DNA of 64,000 bases from an uncultured Coriobacteriales bacterium (GTDB lineage: Bacteria; Actinomycetota; Coriobacteriia; Coriobacteriales; UMGS124): contig CAKUAI010000005.1 in assembly GCA_934636245.1 (NCBI GenBank), positions 62,001 through 126,000 of the forward strand, given 5' to 3'. A program made the position numbers and the translations under genes. The notes under the pieces were generated by a model. The model had not been told where the DNA came from and searched no databases. It worked only from the letters and a program-made list of their open reading frames with translations. Shown piece by piece: positions 15,761-23,734 of the stretch; position 1 is the first letter of the stretch, and each line of letters starts with the position of its first letter.

Positions 15761-17422
15761 ATGAACCACAGCATTCCGACGGGTGGCTCCGTGCCACGGC
15801 GTGCTGGCAAGACGCACATGGCACTCGCATGCGGTCTTGCCCTGCACAGCGCATGGGTTTGCTCGGCGATGTACTCGTCGTCCATGTTCGGCACGGGCAT
15901 TAATTTCGCAGGTGTGCACGGGACCAGTTTCTCGCTGCTCTATCTCGTCTCGAGTGTCGGGTTCTTCCTTACCGCGTTGGTGGCTTGTGTCATTGACCAG
16001 CGACTTCTCCAGTATGCCCGATCTCGCGTCCACATGCGTGCCACGGCTCTCGCTACGTGCTTGGCCACGCTGCTCTCGCTTGTGCCCCACATTGGCCCCG
16101 AGTGGCTTTCGATGACAGTCGAGGTGCTTGCCGGCCTGGTCACGGGCATGGGTTCCGCCGTCCTTATGCTCTACTGGGGCGTGGCGCTGGCGCGTGAGGA
16201 TGAGCGCCATAGCGTGTTTGCCGCTGCCGCCGCCGTTGCGGCGGGATTTGCGCTCAACGTGCTCGTGCTGCAATCGCTGCCCGGCCTCTTGGGTGGTCTT
16301 GTGGCTGCAGTCCTGCCCTTTGGCGAGTTCGCCCTGCTTGCATATGTCTCGCCTCACCAAGGCGACCCGGTCGACATCGCGTTCAGCGCCGTGGCAACCA
16401 GCAAGCCCAGGCTCGGTGCGGTTATGGCTGAGGCTACCATTCTCATGGGTTTTGCCATCGCTCTGCTCAAGCAGGTGTCCATTCAGGTGGCCTTTGCGAG
16501 CGCGACCCTCTCCTCCAAGTTCGTCGTCCTTGCGGTGGCCGTCGGCATTGCATCCGTGCCGTTTGTGATTTTCAAATTCTCGCGGGCATACGGTGATTGG
16601 AACCGGTTGATTCACTTCGTCATGCCGGTGTCGATATGTGTGATCCTGCTTGCGGCGCTTCTCGTATGTGACCAGGAACTTTTCTTCGACATGTTCGTGG
16701 TGGCGGCGTATTTCTTGTGTGAGGCGTTCGTTTGGGCGTTCGGCGCGCTCGCCGCGCATAGGCTGCGCATCTCTCCCATTTTTCTCTTCGGCCTTTTGCG
16801 CGGCACGGTTACGGCGGCCATGCTTGTGGGATCTATTGCCATCCAGTATGCCGCGCCCGTTCTCGACGACCTTCCGCCCTCGGGCAAGGGTTTCGTGCTT
16901 CTCGTCATACTGTTCGTGCTGCTTACGGCGAGGCTGATGCCCAATGAGTCGGTGATGGTGCGCAATGCGGTGCGTTGCCCTGCCATCAGGCTCATGACCC
17001 TCGAGCTTGACGAGAAGCTCGACATCAATGCCGAGCACCAGACGGCCGATGCCGTTGCCCCGGAAGCGCAGCCTTCCGAGGCCGCGCCTTCTGTTGGCGG
17101 GACGCGCGCCGCTGATGCAACGGCTGCCTCGGCTTCAAACTCGGACCCGTTTGGCAAGACTCAGCATGAGCAGGCAGGCGAGACAGGGGGCAAGTTCTCT
17201 CGCAAGGTTCGTCGTGTTGCCGAGACCTACATGCTCACCGAACGAGAGACCGACATTCTCTTCGAATGGGTCAAAGGCAACGGCGCCGCCTATATCCAGG
17301 AGAAATACTGCATCTCCGAAGGCACGGTCAAGACGCACATCCGCAACATCTACCGCAAGCTCAATGTGCATAAGAAAAGCGACCTCATGCGTCTCATCGA
17401 TGAGATTGAGAAGTACGACTAA
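15761..17422 (+). CDS. Membrane-spanning LuxR-family transcriptional regulator
   Basis: This 553-residue protein has about 12 hydrophobic spans across residues 20-400. A low-complexity linker follows (about 415-475), and the LuxR/NarL helix-turn-helix is at the C-terminus: LTERETDILFEWVKGN, then YCISEGTVKTHIRNIYRKL. It has no receiver domain, so it is a one-component regulator with the sensor in the membrane. This architecture is common in Coriobacteriia and often sits beside reductase genes. Start ATG 15761 has a G-rich site (CGGGGGGCA) upstream. It converges with the TorD unit at 17641-19267 across a shared terminator, and targets in that unit or in the molybdoenzyme operon are plausible but unproven. 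Confidence 0.88.
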   Translation: MNHSIPTGGSVPRRAGKTHMALACGLALHSAWVCSAMYSSSMFGTGINFAGVHGTSFSLLYLVSSVGFFLTALVACVIDQRLLQYARSRVHMRATALATCLATLLSLVPHIGPEWLSMTVEVLAGLVTGMGSAVLMLYWGVALAREDERHSVFAAAAAVAAGFALNVLVLQSLPGLLGGLVAAVLPFGEFALLAYVSPHQGDPVDIAFSAVATSKPRLGAVMAEATILMGFAIALLKQVSIQVAFASATLSSKFVVLAVAVGIASVPFVIFKFSRAYGDWNRLIHFVMPVSICVILLAALLVCDQELFFDMFVVAAYFLCEAFVWAFGALAAHRLRISPIFLFGLLRGTVTAAMLVGSIAIQYAAPVLDDLPPSGKGFVLLVILFVLLTARLMPNESVMVRNAVRCPAIRLMTLELDEKLDINAEHQTADAVAPEAQPSEAAPSVGGTRAADATAASASNSDPFGKTQHEQAGETGGKFSRKVRRVAETYMLTERETDILFEWVKGNGAAYIQEKYCISEGTVKTHIRNIYRKLNVHKKSDLMRLIDEIEKYD

Positions 17423-17540
17423 TACGAACACTTTGGGTCGATGGGGCTACGCGCTGACCTGCGATAAGACCGTGTTTGCGCCCCATGCGTATGCGGGTCA
17501 CATCCAACGCGGCTGTAACGCGGCCGTTCGAATCATGACG

Positions 17541-17592
17541 AAAGAGGCCTCTCGTCCTGTGCCGTGTCCGGTCGGGATGAGAGGCCTCTTCA
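17541..17592. terminator. Bidirectional terminator between luxR-like and torD-like genes
   Basis: AAGAGGCCTCTC (17542-17553) pairs with GAGAGGCCTCTT (17579-17590), extended by GTCC/GGGA. It lies between convergent genes. Confidence 0.85.
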
Positions 17593-17640
17593 ATGTCTTG
17601 CAAGGTATGAGGAAGACGTGCGCACCGGCGCGATGCGGGC

Positions 17641-18363
17641 TTATGCCACGCAGAACTCCAGGGTTTGGGGCGCGTCTTGGAGCAGCTCGTCGAGCAGGTC
17701 TTCGTCACTGGCGCAATAGCCCAGCACGACCCGTGCAACGCCTCGATAGAAGGAGGTCTCCGAGAACTTGAGGGCGTCGCCGCACATCATGGGGAGCCAG
17801 TTGTTGAGGTGGTCGCGCACAAAGTCGAGCTGGCAGCGCACGTTGTTGAGGGCCGTTTCCTCGTCGCCCTTTTCAAATGCCTCGGCTGCGCGCAGGCTCA
17901 TGATCTGCACGAACTCGAGCTCGATGGCCAGATGGTCCTCCATGTCGTTCCATTTGCCTTTGACCAGGTTGTTGTTGCGGTAAAAGGCGAGGACCTCGCC
18001 GCGGGCCTCGCGGCCCAGAAGCCTGCGCTGCGAGGTGTAGACGCTTTCATACAGGTAGGCGGCCGAGTAGCCGCTTACGCCGCTTCCGATGAACGTGCGC
18101 GCGTAGTCTACCGCCAGATCGGTCACCGAGCCGTCCCAGGCATCCTTGAGATAGTCGTACATATCGCGAAATCCCTGGTCAAGGGTCTCGTTGCCGGTGT
18201 TCTTGGGGAACTTCATCTTTTTGAGGTCGGCAATTTGGCCCGCATCGAGCTCCTTGCGGAACAAAGCCGCCAACAGCCCGTACATGCTTGCGCGCGACTC
18301 GAACAGGTCGTGGAGCTCATGGTCGCCAAGCATGGGCTCGCAGGTCGTTTCTGTGGTGGTCAT
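17641..18363 (-). CDS. TorD-family molybdoenzyme chaperone, copy 2
   Basis: This 240-residue protein of the TorD/DmsD class is all-helical. Family features include ESVYTSQRRLLG (where family members carry a P/S-L-x-E-S-V-Y type loop), the EDHLAIELEFVQIM helix and FVRDHLNNWLP. It should help assemble and proofread a Tat-exported molybdoenzyme before export. Start ATG 18363 has GGAGGGGCTGAG directly upstream; an in-frame extension to 18501 lacks a site and overlaps the upstream gene. It is second in a minus-strand unit with the unknown gene at 18395-19267 (31 bp gap). The upstream promoter shares a box with the molybdoenzyme operon at 6812-10399, so that enzyme is the likely client. Confidence 0.85.
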   Translation of the reverse strand: MTTTETTCEPMLGDHELHDLFESRASMYGLLAALFRKELDAGQIADLKKMKFPKNTGNETLDQGFRDMYDYLKDAWDGSVTDLAVDYARTFIGSGVSGYSAAYLYESVYTSQRRLLGREARGEVLAFYRNNNLVKGKWNDMEDHLAIELEFVQIMSLRAAEAFEKGDEETALNNVRCQLDFVRDHLNNWLPMMCGDALKFSETSFYRGVARVVLGYCASDEDLLDELLQDAPQTLEFCVA

Positions 18364-18394
18364 CTCAGCCCCTCCTTGTAGGTCTGTTTGGGTT

Positions 18395-19267
18395 CTAATT
18401 GCTTTCGGCGCAATAGGCCGCAAGTTCGTCCAGGAGCTCTTCGCCCAGGTCGGTGAGGACCCATTCGCTGTTGGTCCAACGAATGGCGCTCGTTGCCTCA
18501 AGCACGTCGATGAAGTAGGCGCCCCATTTGCGCGGGCTGCGCGTCACGTCGAACGCCTCGGCGACGTCGCAAATCTGAGCCTTCGCCTTGCCGCCCTCGT
18601 GCAGGAGCTGCATGACGGCCAGGTATACCTCGGCGTATACCGCGTCCTCGCCCAAGACCTTTTCACGCCATTCGTCACCGCGTGTGAGCTGCCCAAATGC
18701 TGACAGGCCGCCTTCGGTGGAGCGCCACAGCGGGTCGTCGCCCTCTTCGATGCTCATGAAGCAGATCTCGTCGCCGGCATCAGCGCAAGGGCCGTTTTGC
18801 TCGTCGGGGCCGTCGGTCTCGTCGGTGTTGCAGCCCTGCGCGCCAGAATCGGGTCGCACGAATTCCAAGGCGCCCGCGCGTTCGAGCATGCGGCAGTAAC
18901 TCACAGGCTCGTATACCGAAAGGTTGTCTGCGTGCTCCACTGCAATCCTGTCGAACAGCTCCTGGGCCTTGATGCCCTCGCGTGCCCAGTCGATGATGGA
19001 CAGCAGGATGTGCCTGCGGGCGGCGTTGGTTTTTACGAGCTCGGCGACGGCGTTTTCAACGCTGCCGGCTCGTTCGGGCGAGAACACGGCGGCCTGCTTG
19101 GGACGAGGCTCCTCGGTGGGCGGAATTGGATCGGGAAGGATGAGGCGGTCGTCGTCCTCCCAGTTGTCCTCGTCAATTCCCTCCATGTATTCCAGGGGGT
19201 TGTAATCCGGCTCGGCCTCTTCGACGCCGGTCAGGCCAAGCGTGCCTTCGCGCATGGGAGCGTCCAT
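18395..19267 (-). CDS. Unknown acidic protein co-transcribed with TorD copy 2
   Basis: This 290-residue, strongly acidic protein has no signal peptide or membrane span. The N-terminal 70 residues are proline- and acid-rich and probably disordered. Two helical segments follow, each ending in a winged-helix-like pattern (residues about 75-135 and 205-285, the latter ending EWVLTDLGEELLDELAAYC). A Cys-containing linker, GAQGCNTDETDGPDEQNGPC, separates them. It may be a DNA- or protein-binding accessory to the adjacent TorD; similar genes next to molybdoenzyme chaperones are the only functional clue. Start ATG 19267 has a textbook AAGGAGG 5 bp upstream. The shared regulatory box lies 70-97 bp upstream. 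Confidence 0.65.
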   Translation of the reverse strand: MDAPMREGTLGLTGVEEAEPDYNPLEYMEGIDEDNWEDDDRLILPDPIPPTEEPRPKQAAVFSPERAGSVENAVAELVKTNAARRHILLSIIDWAREGIKAQELFDRIAVEHADNLSVYEPVSYCRMLERAGALEFVRPDSGAQGCNTDETDGPDEQNGPCADAGDEICFMSIEEGDDPLWRSTEGGLSAFGQLTRGDEWREKVLGEDAVYAEVYLAVMQLLHEGGKAKAQICDVAEAFDVTRSPRKWGAYFIDVLEATSAIRWTNSEWVLTDLGEELLDELAAYCAESN

Positions 19268-19336
19268 GGGTACCTCCTTGTGATGTGGGTTGGGGCAAGC
19301 ATACGTTTGGGGGGTCAGGTGTCCCTCATCCTTTTA

Positions 19337-19364
19337 GTGGTATCTTTCCACATCCAAAAAGGGG
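19337..19364 (-). promoter_or_regulatory. Candidate regulator box upstream of the TorD copy 2 unit
   Basis: GTGGTATC (19337-19344) and AAAAGGGG (19357-19364) occur in the same order and orientation, with nearly the same gap, as at 10645-10671. Between them the two sites also share scattered positions of a TC-CAT-C pattern. Confidence 0.5.
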
Positions 19365-19473
19365 CAGATAGATGGCTTAAATCTACCTTTTTGCGCGAAG
19401 TGGGGGTCCTTGGGGCGTCTATTGTGCGAATCAAGGTCGCCTGCAGATGAGCATAAGGAAGGAGGAGCAAATC

Positions 19474-19944
19474 ATGATCAAGGCACATGCAACAACAGTA
19501 GGTATCGCTGCGGCATGCCTGGGGCTTCTGTGCGCCGGTGCGATTGCCCTGCCTGCACAGGCAATGCCCTATACGCATAGCGAGCAAGAGGCCGACGCTG
19601 GAATGGGTGTCGTTCACATCGCGGTGACGCTCGACACCACCGCTATCGACAACGGCAAGAAGGCGGTGTGGCTGCCTGTCAACCACGACCACGCGACCGT
19701 TGAGGCCGTACTCAACGAGTTCCTCTATGCGAGCGAGGACAAGGTCGACCGTTTTGCCCATGTCGACTACGACATGCAGTCGCTTGCTGAGTACCTCGAC
19801 GGCAAGACCTACACCGTGGCCGTGTATCAGGCCGGCGCCCAAGAGCCCGGCGCCACGGCGGTCTATACGTCTGACACTGTCGGAGACGCAACGTTTGCAG
19901 ACCTGAAGACTGGCGACGCCGTTTACATCACGGTGACCGAGTAA
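19474..19944 (+). CDS. Small secreted protein of unknown function
   Basis: This 156-residue protein has a clear signal peptide (hydrophobic GIAAACLGLLCAGAIALPAQA, cleavage expected after AQA at about residue 32). The mature part of about 125 residues appears beta-rich and acidic, with single aromatic residues and no cysteines, and ends AVYITVTE. No family was recognised. Start ATG 19474 follows AAGGAAGGAGG at good spacing; the upstream in-frame start at 19447 has no comparable site. It stands alone, with its own terminator at 20029-20067. A surface or periplasm-equivalent binding role is possible. Confidence 0.7.
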   Translation: MIKAHATTVGIAAACLGLLCAGAIALPAQAMPYTHSEQEADAGMGVVHIAVTLDTTAIDNGKKAVWLPVNHDHATVEAVLNEFLYASEDKVDRFAHVDYDMQSLAEYLDGKTYTVAVYQAGAQEPGATAVYTSDTVGDATFADLKTGDAVYITVTE

Positions 19945-20028
19945 CTCTCTCCTGTTCGGTTATCGAGATCAAAAGGCACGCTCGTCGCAGCAGACCGCTT
20001 CGGACCCAGTCGGTATATGCCGAGAAAC

Positions 20029-20067
20029 GAGGGCCGGCATCCACTTTTGCGGGTGTCGGCCCTTTTT
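20029..20067 (+). terminator. Terminator after the small secreted protein gene
   Basis: AGGGCCGGCATCCAC (20030-20044) pairs with GGGTGTCGGCCCT (20051-20063) and is followed by TTTTG. Confidence 0.88.
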
Positions 20068-20105
20068 GTGGGCGATGGGTGGGTGGGCGTGGGTGGATTT
20101 TGCAA

Positions 20106-20195
20106 TTTAACATACATTTCAGAATTTTGAAAAACGCGCCAACTGGGGTTTTGATGATTTAACATACATTTCGACTGCTGAAATGTATGTTAAAT
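20106..20195 (+). repeat. Dispersed palindromic intergenic element, copy C
   Basis: It holds the arm AACATACATTTCA, the spacer with CGCGCCAACTGGGGTTTTG and the inverted pair AACATACATTTC...GAAATGTATGTTAAA. It is nearly identical to copy B over its first half and has a different loop. Confidence 0.93.
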
Positions 20196-20306
20196 GGTGG
20201 GGGTGGGACGATTGGGATGCGCAGAGTGCCCATCAGGCCCCTGGCTGCGCCCCTCGGACCATCTTGTCTTCCATAATTGCGATTTCGCAACAACCGCCAT
20301 ATGTTA

Positions 20307-20337
20307 TTGACGGTGACGTAGCGTCATGGGGCATCCT
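20307..20337 (+). promoter_or_regulatory. MerR-type promoter/operator
   Basis: TTGACG (20307-20312) could be a -35 box, and CATCCT (20332-20337) a poor -10 box at the 19-bp spacing typical of MerR-regulated promoters. The dyad TGACG-TAG-CGTCA (20314-20326) lies in the spacer. It is probably autoregulatory for the next gene. Confidence 0.55.
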
Positions 20338-20357
20338 TATGTCATGGAGAAGGAGCC

Positions 20358-21113
20358 ATGGGAGAAGGACAGGGAATGGGAGAGACGGCTTCGACCACGT
20401 CGGGCTATATGACGGTGGGAGAGATAGCGCAGCGTGCCGGTGTCACGGTGCGCAGCGTGCAATATTACGACCAGCAGGGCATCCTCTCGCCGAGTGCGAA
20501 GGGGCCCCACAACCAGCGTCTTTACACGCATGAGGACCTCGACAGGCTCTACTGCGTGCTCTGCCTCAAGTACGCGGGGCTTTCTCTGGGCCAGATTCGC
20601 CAGTTCGTGGCGCAGGAGCCGGGCGAAAAGGGCGTCGACGACGTGTTTTCCCAGGCCATTCTCAAAACCGAGCAGGACTTTGCCGAGCTGCTGCACCGCC
20701 ATGCCGTCCTGAGCGGCATGCGTCAGGCGGCCCTCGACGCCAGCCGTGCCAGCGGCGCCCAACCCGACTGGCAGGCGATGGCTCGCAGCATTGGGGCGGA
20801 GGCGCCCCACGACGACGAAGGCCGCCGCTGCGTCATCGCCGCTTGGCACGAGGTCATCGCCGAGGCCGTGGGTCTCATGCGCCGCCGCGAGCCCTTTGAC
20901 TCCGCACGCAGCGTCGAGCTTGCCCGCAAGGTCGTGGCCCTGCGCAAAGCCGACGAGGGGCGACCGGCCGAAGAGCGCTTCTCCTTGCTCGAGGACATGT
21001 CCGCCTCATTCGAGTTCGCGCACGGCGAGGGCTTCGGCGGCATGCGTCGCGAGATGAATGCCTACCTCGACCAGCTTGTCGAGGCCTGCGGGGGCGATGA
21101 CGCTGCCAAATAA
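20358..21113 (+). CDS. MerR-family transcriptional regulator
   Basis: This 251-residue protein has an N-terminal MerR winged helix (YMTVGEIAQRAGVTVRSVQYYDQQGIL, residues about 17-43, then RLYTHEDLDRL) and a dimerisation helix. The C-terminal 130 residues are a helical effector domain of the TipAS-like size, without the cysteine pattern of metal-sensing MerR proteins. It would bind the dyad at 20314-20326 just upstream. Start ATG 20358 follows GGAGAAGGAG. Downstream lie a radical SAM gene and an ABC importer, which could be its targets, though a 164-bp gap separates them. The effector is unknown. Confidence 0.85.
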   Translation: MGEGQGMGETASTTSGYMTVGEIAQRAGVTVRSVQYYDQQGILSPSAKGPHNQRLYTHEDLDRLYCVLCLKYAGLSLGQIRQFVAQEPGEKGVDDVFSQAILKTEQDFAELLHRHAVLSGMRQAALDASRASGAQPDWQAMARSIGAEAPHDDEGRRCVIAAWHEVIAEAVGLMRRREPFDSARSVELARKVVALRKADEGRPAEERFSLLEDMSASFEFAHGEGFGGMRREMNAYLDQLVEACGGDDAAK

Positions 21114-21277
21114 CCCAATGCCCTAGCGGAAAGAGTTTGACGGGCCAGACTGCCTGGCTGCGTACCGCCAGATTCTGGCTCGTCTGATTCTAGTCCGCCC
21201 CAACCAACAAGCAATCAAACAACCAACCGCCCTACCAGCTACCGCGTGCCCCGCAGGCACGTGGGAAGGAGACTGTC

Positions 21278-22279
21278 ATGATCGTGTCCTGGATGACCAC
21301 CAACAAGTGCAACCTCACCTGCAAACATTGCTACCAGGACGCGTGCCCCGACGCGTGCGCCAACGAGCTCACGACCGACGAAGCCCGCACGCTCATCGAC
21401 CAGATCGCCGCCGCTGGCTTCAAGATCATGATCTTCTCGGGCGGCGAGCCGCTCATGCGCCCCGACATTTACGACCTCGTGGCCTATTCGGCAAGCAAGG
21501 GCCTGCGCCCGGTGTTCGGCACCAACGGCACCCTTATCACGCCCGAAGTGGCCGGCCGCCTCAAGGAGTGCGGCGCCTGCGCCATGGGCATCAGCCTCGA
21601 CAGCCTCGACCGCGCCAAGCACGATTCTTTCCGCGGTCTTGAGGGCGCGTGGGACGCCACGGTGGCCGGCATGCGCGCCTGCCGCGAGGTGGGCCTGCCG
21701 TTCCAGATTCACACCACGGTGCTCGACTGGAACGAGCACGAGGTGTGCGACATCACCGACTTCGCCGTCGAGCACGGTGCCATCGCGCACTACATCTTCT
21801 TCCTCATCCCGGTGGGGCGCGGCAAGTACATCAACGACACGTCGCTCAAAGTCGCGGCCAACGAGCGCCTGCTGCGTCAGATCATGGCCAAGCAGGCCGA
21901 GGTTTCCATCGACGTCAAGCCCACGTGCGCCCCGCAGTTCACGCGTGTGGCCGAGCAGCTAGGCGTCAAGACGCGTTTCGAGCGCGGCTGCCTGGCGGGT
22001 CTCACGTACTGCATCGTGAGCCCCGAGGGTGTCGTGCGCCCGTGCGCGTACATGACCGAGGAGGCCGGCAACGTGCGCGAGCAGCCTTTCGACGAGATTT
22101 GGAAGACGAGCCCGGTGTTCGAGCGCCTGCGCACGCGCGAGTACGGCGGCTCCTGCGGCACGTGCGACTTCCGCGCCGGTTGCGGCGGGTGCCGCGCCCG
22201 TGCGGCCTACTACCACGACGGCGACTTCATGGCGCAGGACGACTACTGCGCGCACGGTCGCGAGATCGTGGTGGAGTAG
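21278..22279 (+). CDS. NirJ/AhbC-like radical SAM-SPASM protein (heme-pathway type)
   Basis: This 333-residue radical SAM enzyme begins MIVSWMTTNKCNLTCKHCYQ, with the C-x3-C-x2-C cluster site at residues 11-18. GGEP lies at about 49-52. A C-terminal SPASM-type cysteine set follows: CLAGLTYC..., then CAYM, then CGTCDFRAGCGGCRAR. The N-terminus and size fit the NirJ2/AhbC/AhbD group, which modify side chains in heme d1 or siroheme-route heme synthesis. A peptide-modifying role is possible, but no precursor peptide was seen. Start ATG 21278 follows GGGAAGGAG. The importer genes downstream (22574-25651) could carry a tetrapyrrole or chelate, consistent with this link. Confidence 0.75.
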   Translation: MIVSWMTTNKCNLTCKHCYQDACPDACANELTTDEARTLIDQIAAAGFKIMIFSGGEPLMRPDIYDLVAYSASKGLRPVFGTNGTLITPEVAGRLKECGACAMGISLDSLDRAKHDSFRGLEGAWDATVAGMRACREVGLPFQIHTTVLDWNEHEVCDITDFAVEHGAIAHYIFFLIPVGRGKYINDTSLKVAANERLLRQIMAKQAEVSIDVKPTCAPQFTRVAEQLGVKTRFERGCLAGLTYCIVSPEGVVRPCAYMTEEAGNVREQPFDEIWKTSPVFERLRTREYGGSCGTCDFRAGCGGCRARAAYYHDGDFMAQDDYCAHGREIVVE

Positions 22280-22299
22280 GGGAGGCGGCGAGGTCTTCG

Positions 22300-22560
22300 C
22301 TGCTTGCCGCTGCGTCGCGTCGCGGTTTGCCTGCGGCGCAGCGCTTCTAGCGTGTTGCGCCGCGGCCTTCCTAGGGCGTAGCACCTCCGTTGCGTTTTGC
22401 GGCAGTCTTCCCGACGCGCGGTGCTTTCACTGAGTTGCGTCACGGTCTGCCTGGTACGCAGCGCTTCCGTTGCGTTGCGCCGCAACCCCCTGGCACGCGT
22501 CGCCCCTGTTGTATCCCGCTGCGGCTTCCCCCTGGTGCGCGGCGCTTTAATCGCTATTGA
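22300..22560. repeat. Degenerate intergenic tandem repeat of about 45-50 bp units
   Basis: Five to six imperfect units share GTTGCG(C/T)(C/T)GCGG, then CCTGG(T/C)(A/G)CGC and (A/G)GCGCTTCCG. This fills most of the 22280-22573 gap between the radical SAM gene and the importer. No coding role was recognised. Confidence 0.65.
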
Positions 22561-22573
22561 AAGGATGTCCCCC

Positions 22574-23734
22574 ATGAATCGTGTTTCTCTCTATCGCAAT
22601 GCCGACTCTGCACGCAGTCTGTCCCGCCGCGAGGCGTGTGCCCTGAGTGGTGTCGCCCTCGTGTTTGCCGGCCTTGGCATCGCCGCTCCTGCCTGGGCTG
22701 ATGGCGCGTCCGATGCTGCCAAGCCCGCCGATGCCGCTTCCGGGCGTCCTGCGAGCACCGACGCCGCCTCGACCGGCGAGGTGGCCGAGCATGTGGCGGT
22801 GCCCGAGGGCGCCGACGACGTGCCTGCCGAGGCCACCGAGGTCGCCTTCCCCGTCACGCTGACTGACGACGCGGGCCGCGAAGTCACGGTGTCCTCGCTC
22901 GAGCGCGTCGTGGTGTGCATGGGCAGCTTCGCCAAGACCTGGCAGCTTGCCGGCGGCTCGCTTGTGGGTACGACGGCAGACGCCCTGGCCGATTACGAGC
23001 TCGAGGGTGCCGAGAACATCGCTTCTGTGGGCGACTTCACCGCACCCAACCTCGAGCAGATCCTCGCGCTCGACCCCACGCTCGTCATCATGAGCGCCGC
23101 CTCTGCCGGTCGCGGCGGCCAGTCGAGCCAAACCGACCTGGTGGAGCCCCTTGCCTCTGCCGGCATCCCCGTCCTTACCTTCAAAGTCACGCTCTTTGGC
23201 GACTACCTGCGCATGCTCCGTGCCTGCTGCGATCTCACCGGTCGCTACGACCTGTACCACGAGAACGGCCTTGCCACGCGCGACCGCATCGACGAGGTGC
23301 TCGCAGCCGCCGCTCAGGCCCGCAGCGAATCGGGCGAGGAAGCGCCTACCTGCCTCATCATGACGACGTACTCCGGTGGCACGCGCGTGCTCAACTCGTC
23401 TACGCAGTCTGGCGCTGCCGCCGCTGACCTGGGCGCCGTGAACCTTGCCGACCAGAACCCGAGCCTGCTCAAGGACTATTCGCTGGAGAGCGTGGTAGCA
23501 CTTGACCCGAAGTTTATTTTCGTCATGGCCATGGGCAACGACCCCGAGGCGGCTGAGCGCGCGCTCAAGGAGCAGACCGAGGACAACCCCGCATGGGCCG
23601 GCCTCACGGCGGTGAGCGAGGGCCGATTCATCACGCTCGACCCCGAGCTCTTCCAGTACAAGCCGCTTGAGGCGTGGGACGAGATGTACCGCACGATGGC
23701 GAAGAACCTCTACGGCGACGATGTCTGCGCGTAA
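22574..23734 (+). CDS. ABC importer substrate-binding protein (FecB/BtuF type)
   Basis: This 386-residue exported binding protein has a signal with SLSRREACALSG and a hydrophobic stretch ending AAPAWADG (about residue 43). A low-complexity A/D/P-rich linker follows, then a cluster C binding fold: VTLTDDAGREVTV, LERVVVCMGSF, LDPTLVIMSAAS and LDPKFIFVMAMGNDPEA. Proteins of this type bind iron-siderophore, heme, cobalamin or metal-chelate ligands. Start ATG 22574 has AAAGGA upstream; longer in-frame starts run into the tandem repeat. It is first of three overlapping importer genes. The signal has a twin-arginine-like RR, but Tat export is not certain. Confidence 0.88.
   Translation: MNRVSLYRNADSARSLSRREACALSGVALVFAGLGIAAPAWADGASDAAKPADAASGRPASTDAASTGEVAEHVAVPEGADDVPAEATEVAFPVTLTDDAGREVTVSSLERVVVCMGSFAKTWQLAGGSLVGTTADALADYELEGAENIASVGDFTAPNLEQILALDPTLVIMSAASAGRGGQSSQTDLVEPLASAGIPVLTFKVTLFGDYLRMLRACCDLTGRYDLYHENGLATRDRIDEVLAAAAQARSESGEEAPTCLIMTTYSGGTRVLNSSTQSGAAAADLGAVNLADQNPSLLKDYSLESVVALDPKFIFVMAMGNDPEAAERALKEQTEDNPAWAGLTAVSEGRFITLDPELFQYKPLEAWDEMYRTMAKNLYGDDVCA

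Noticed and set aside
21278..22279. RiPP (peptide-modifying) radical SAM cluster
   Set aside because: No short precursor peptide gene was seen nearby, and the N-terminus and length fit heme-route enzymes better.
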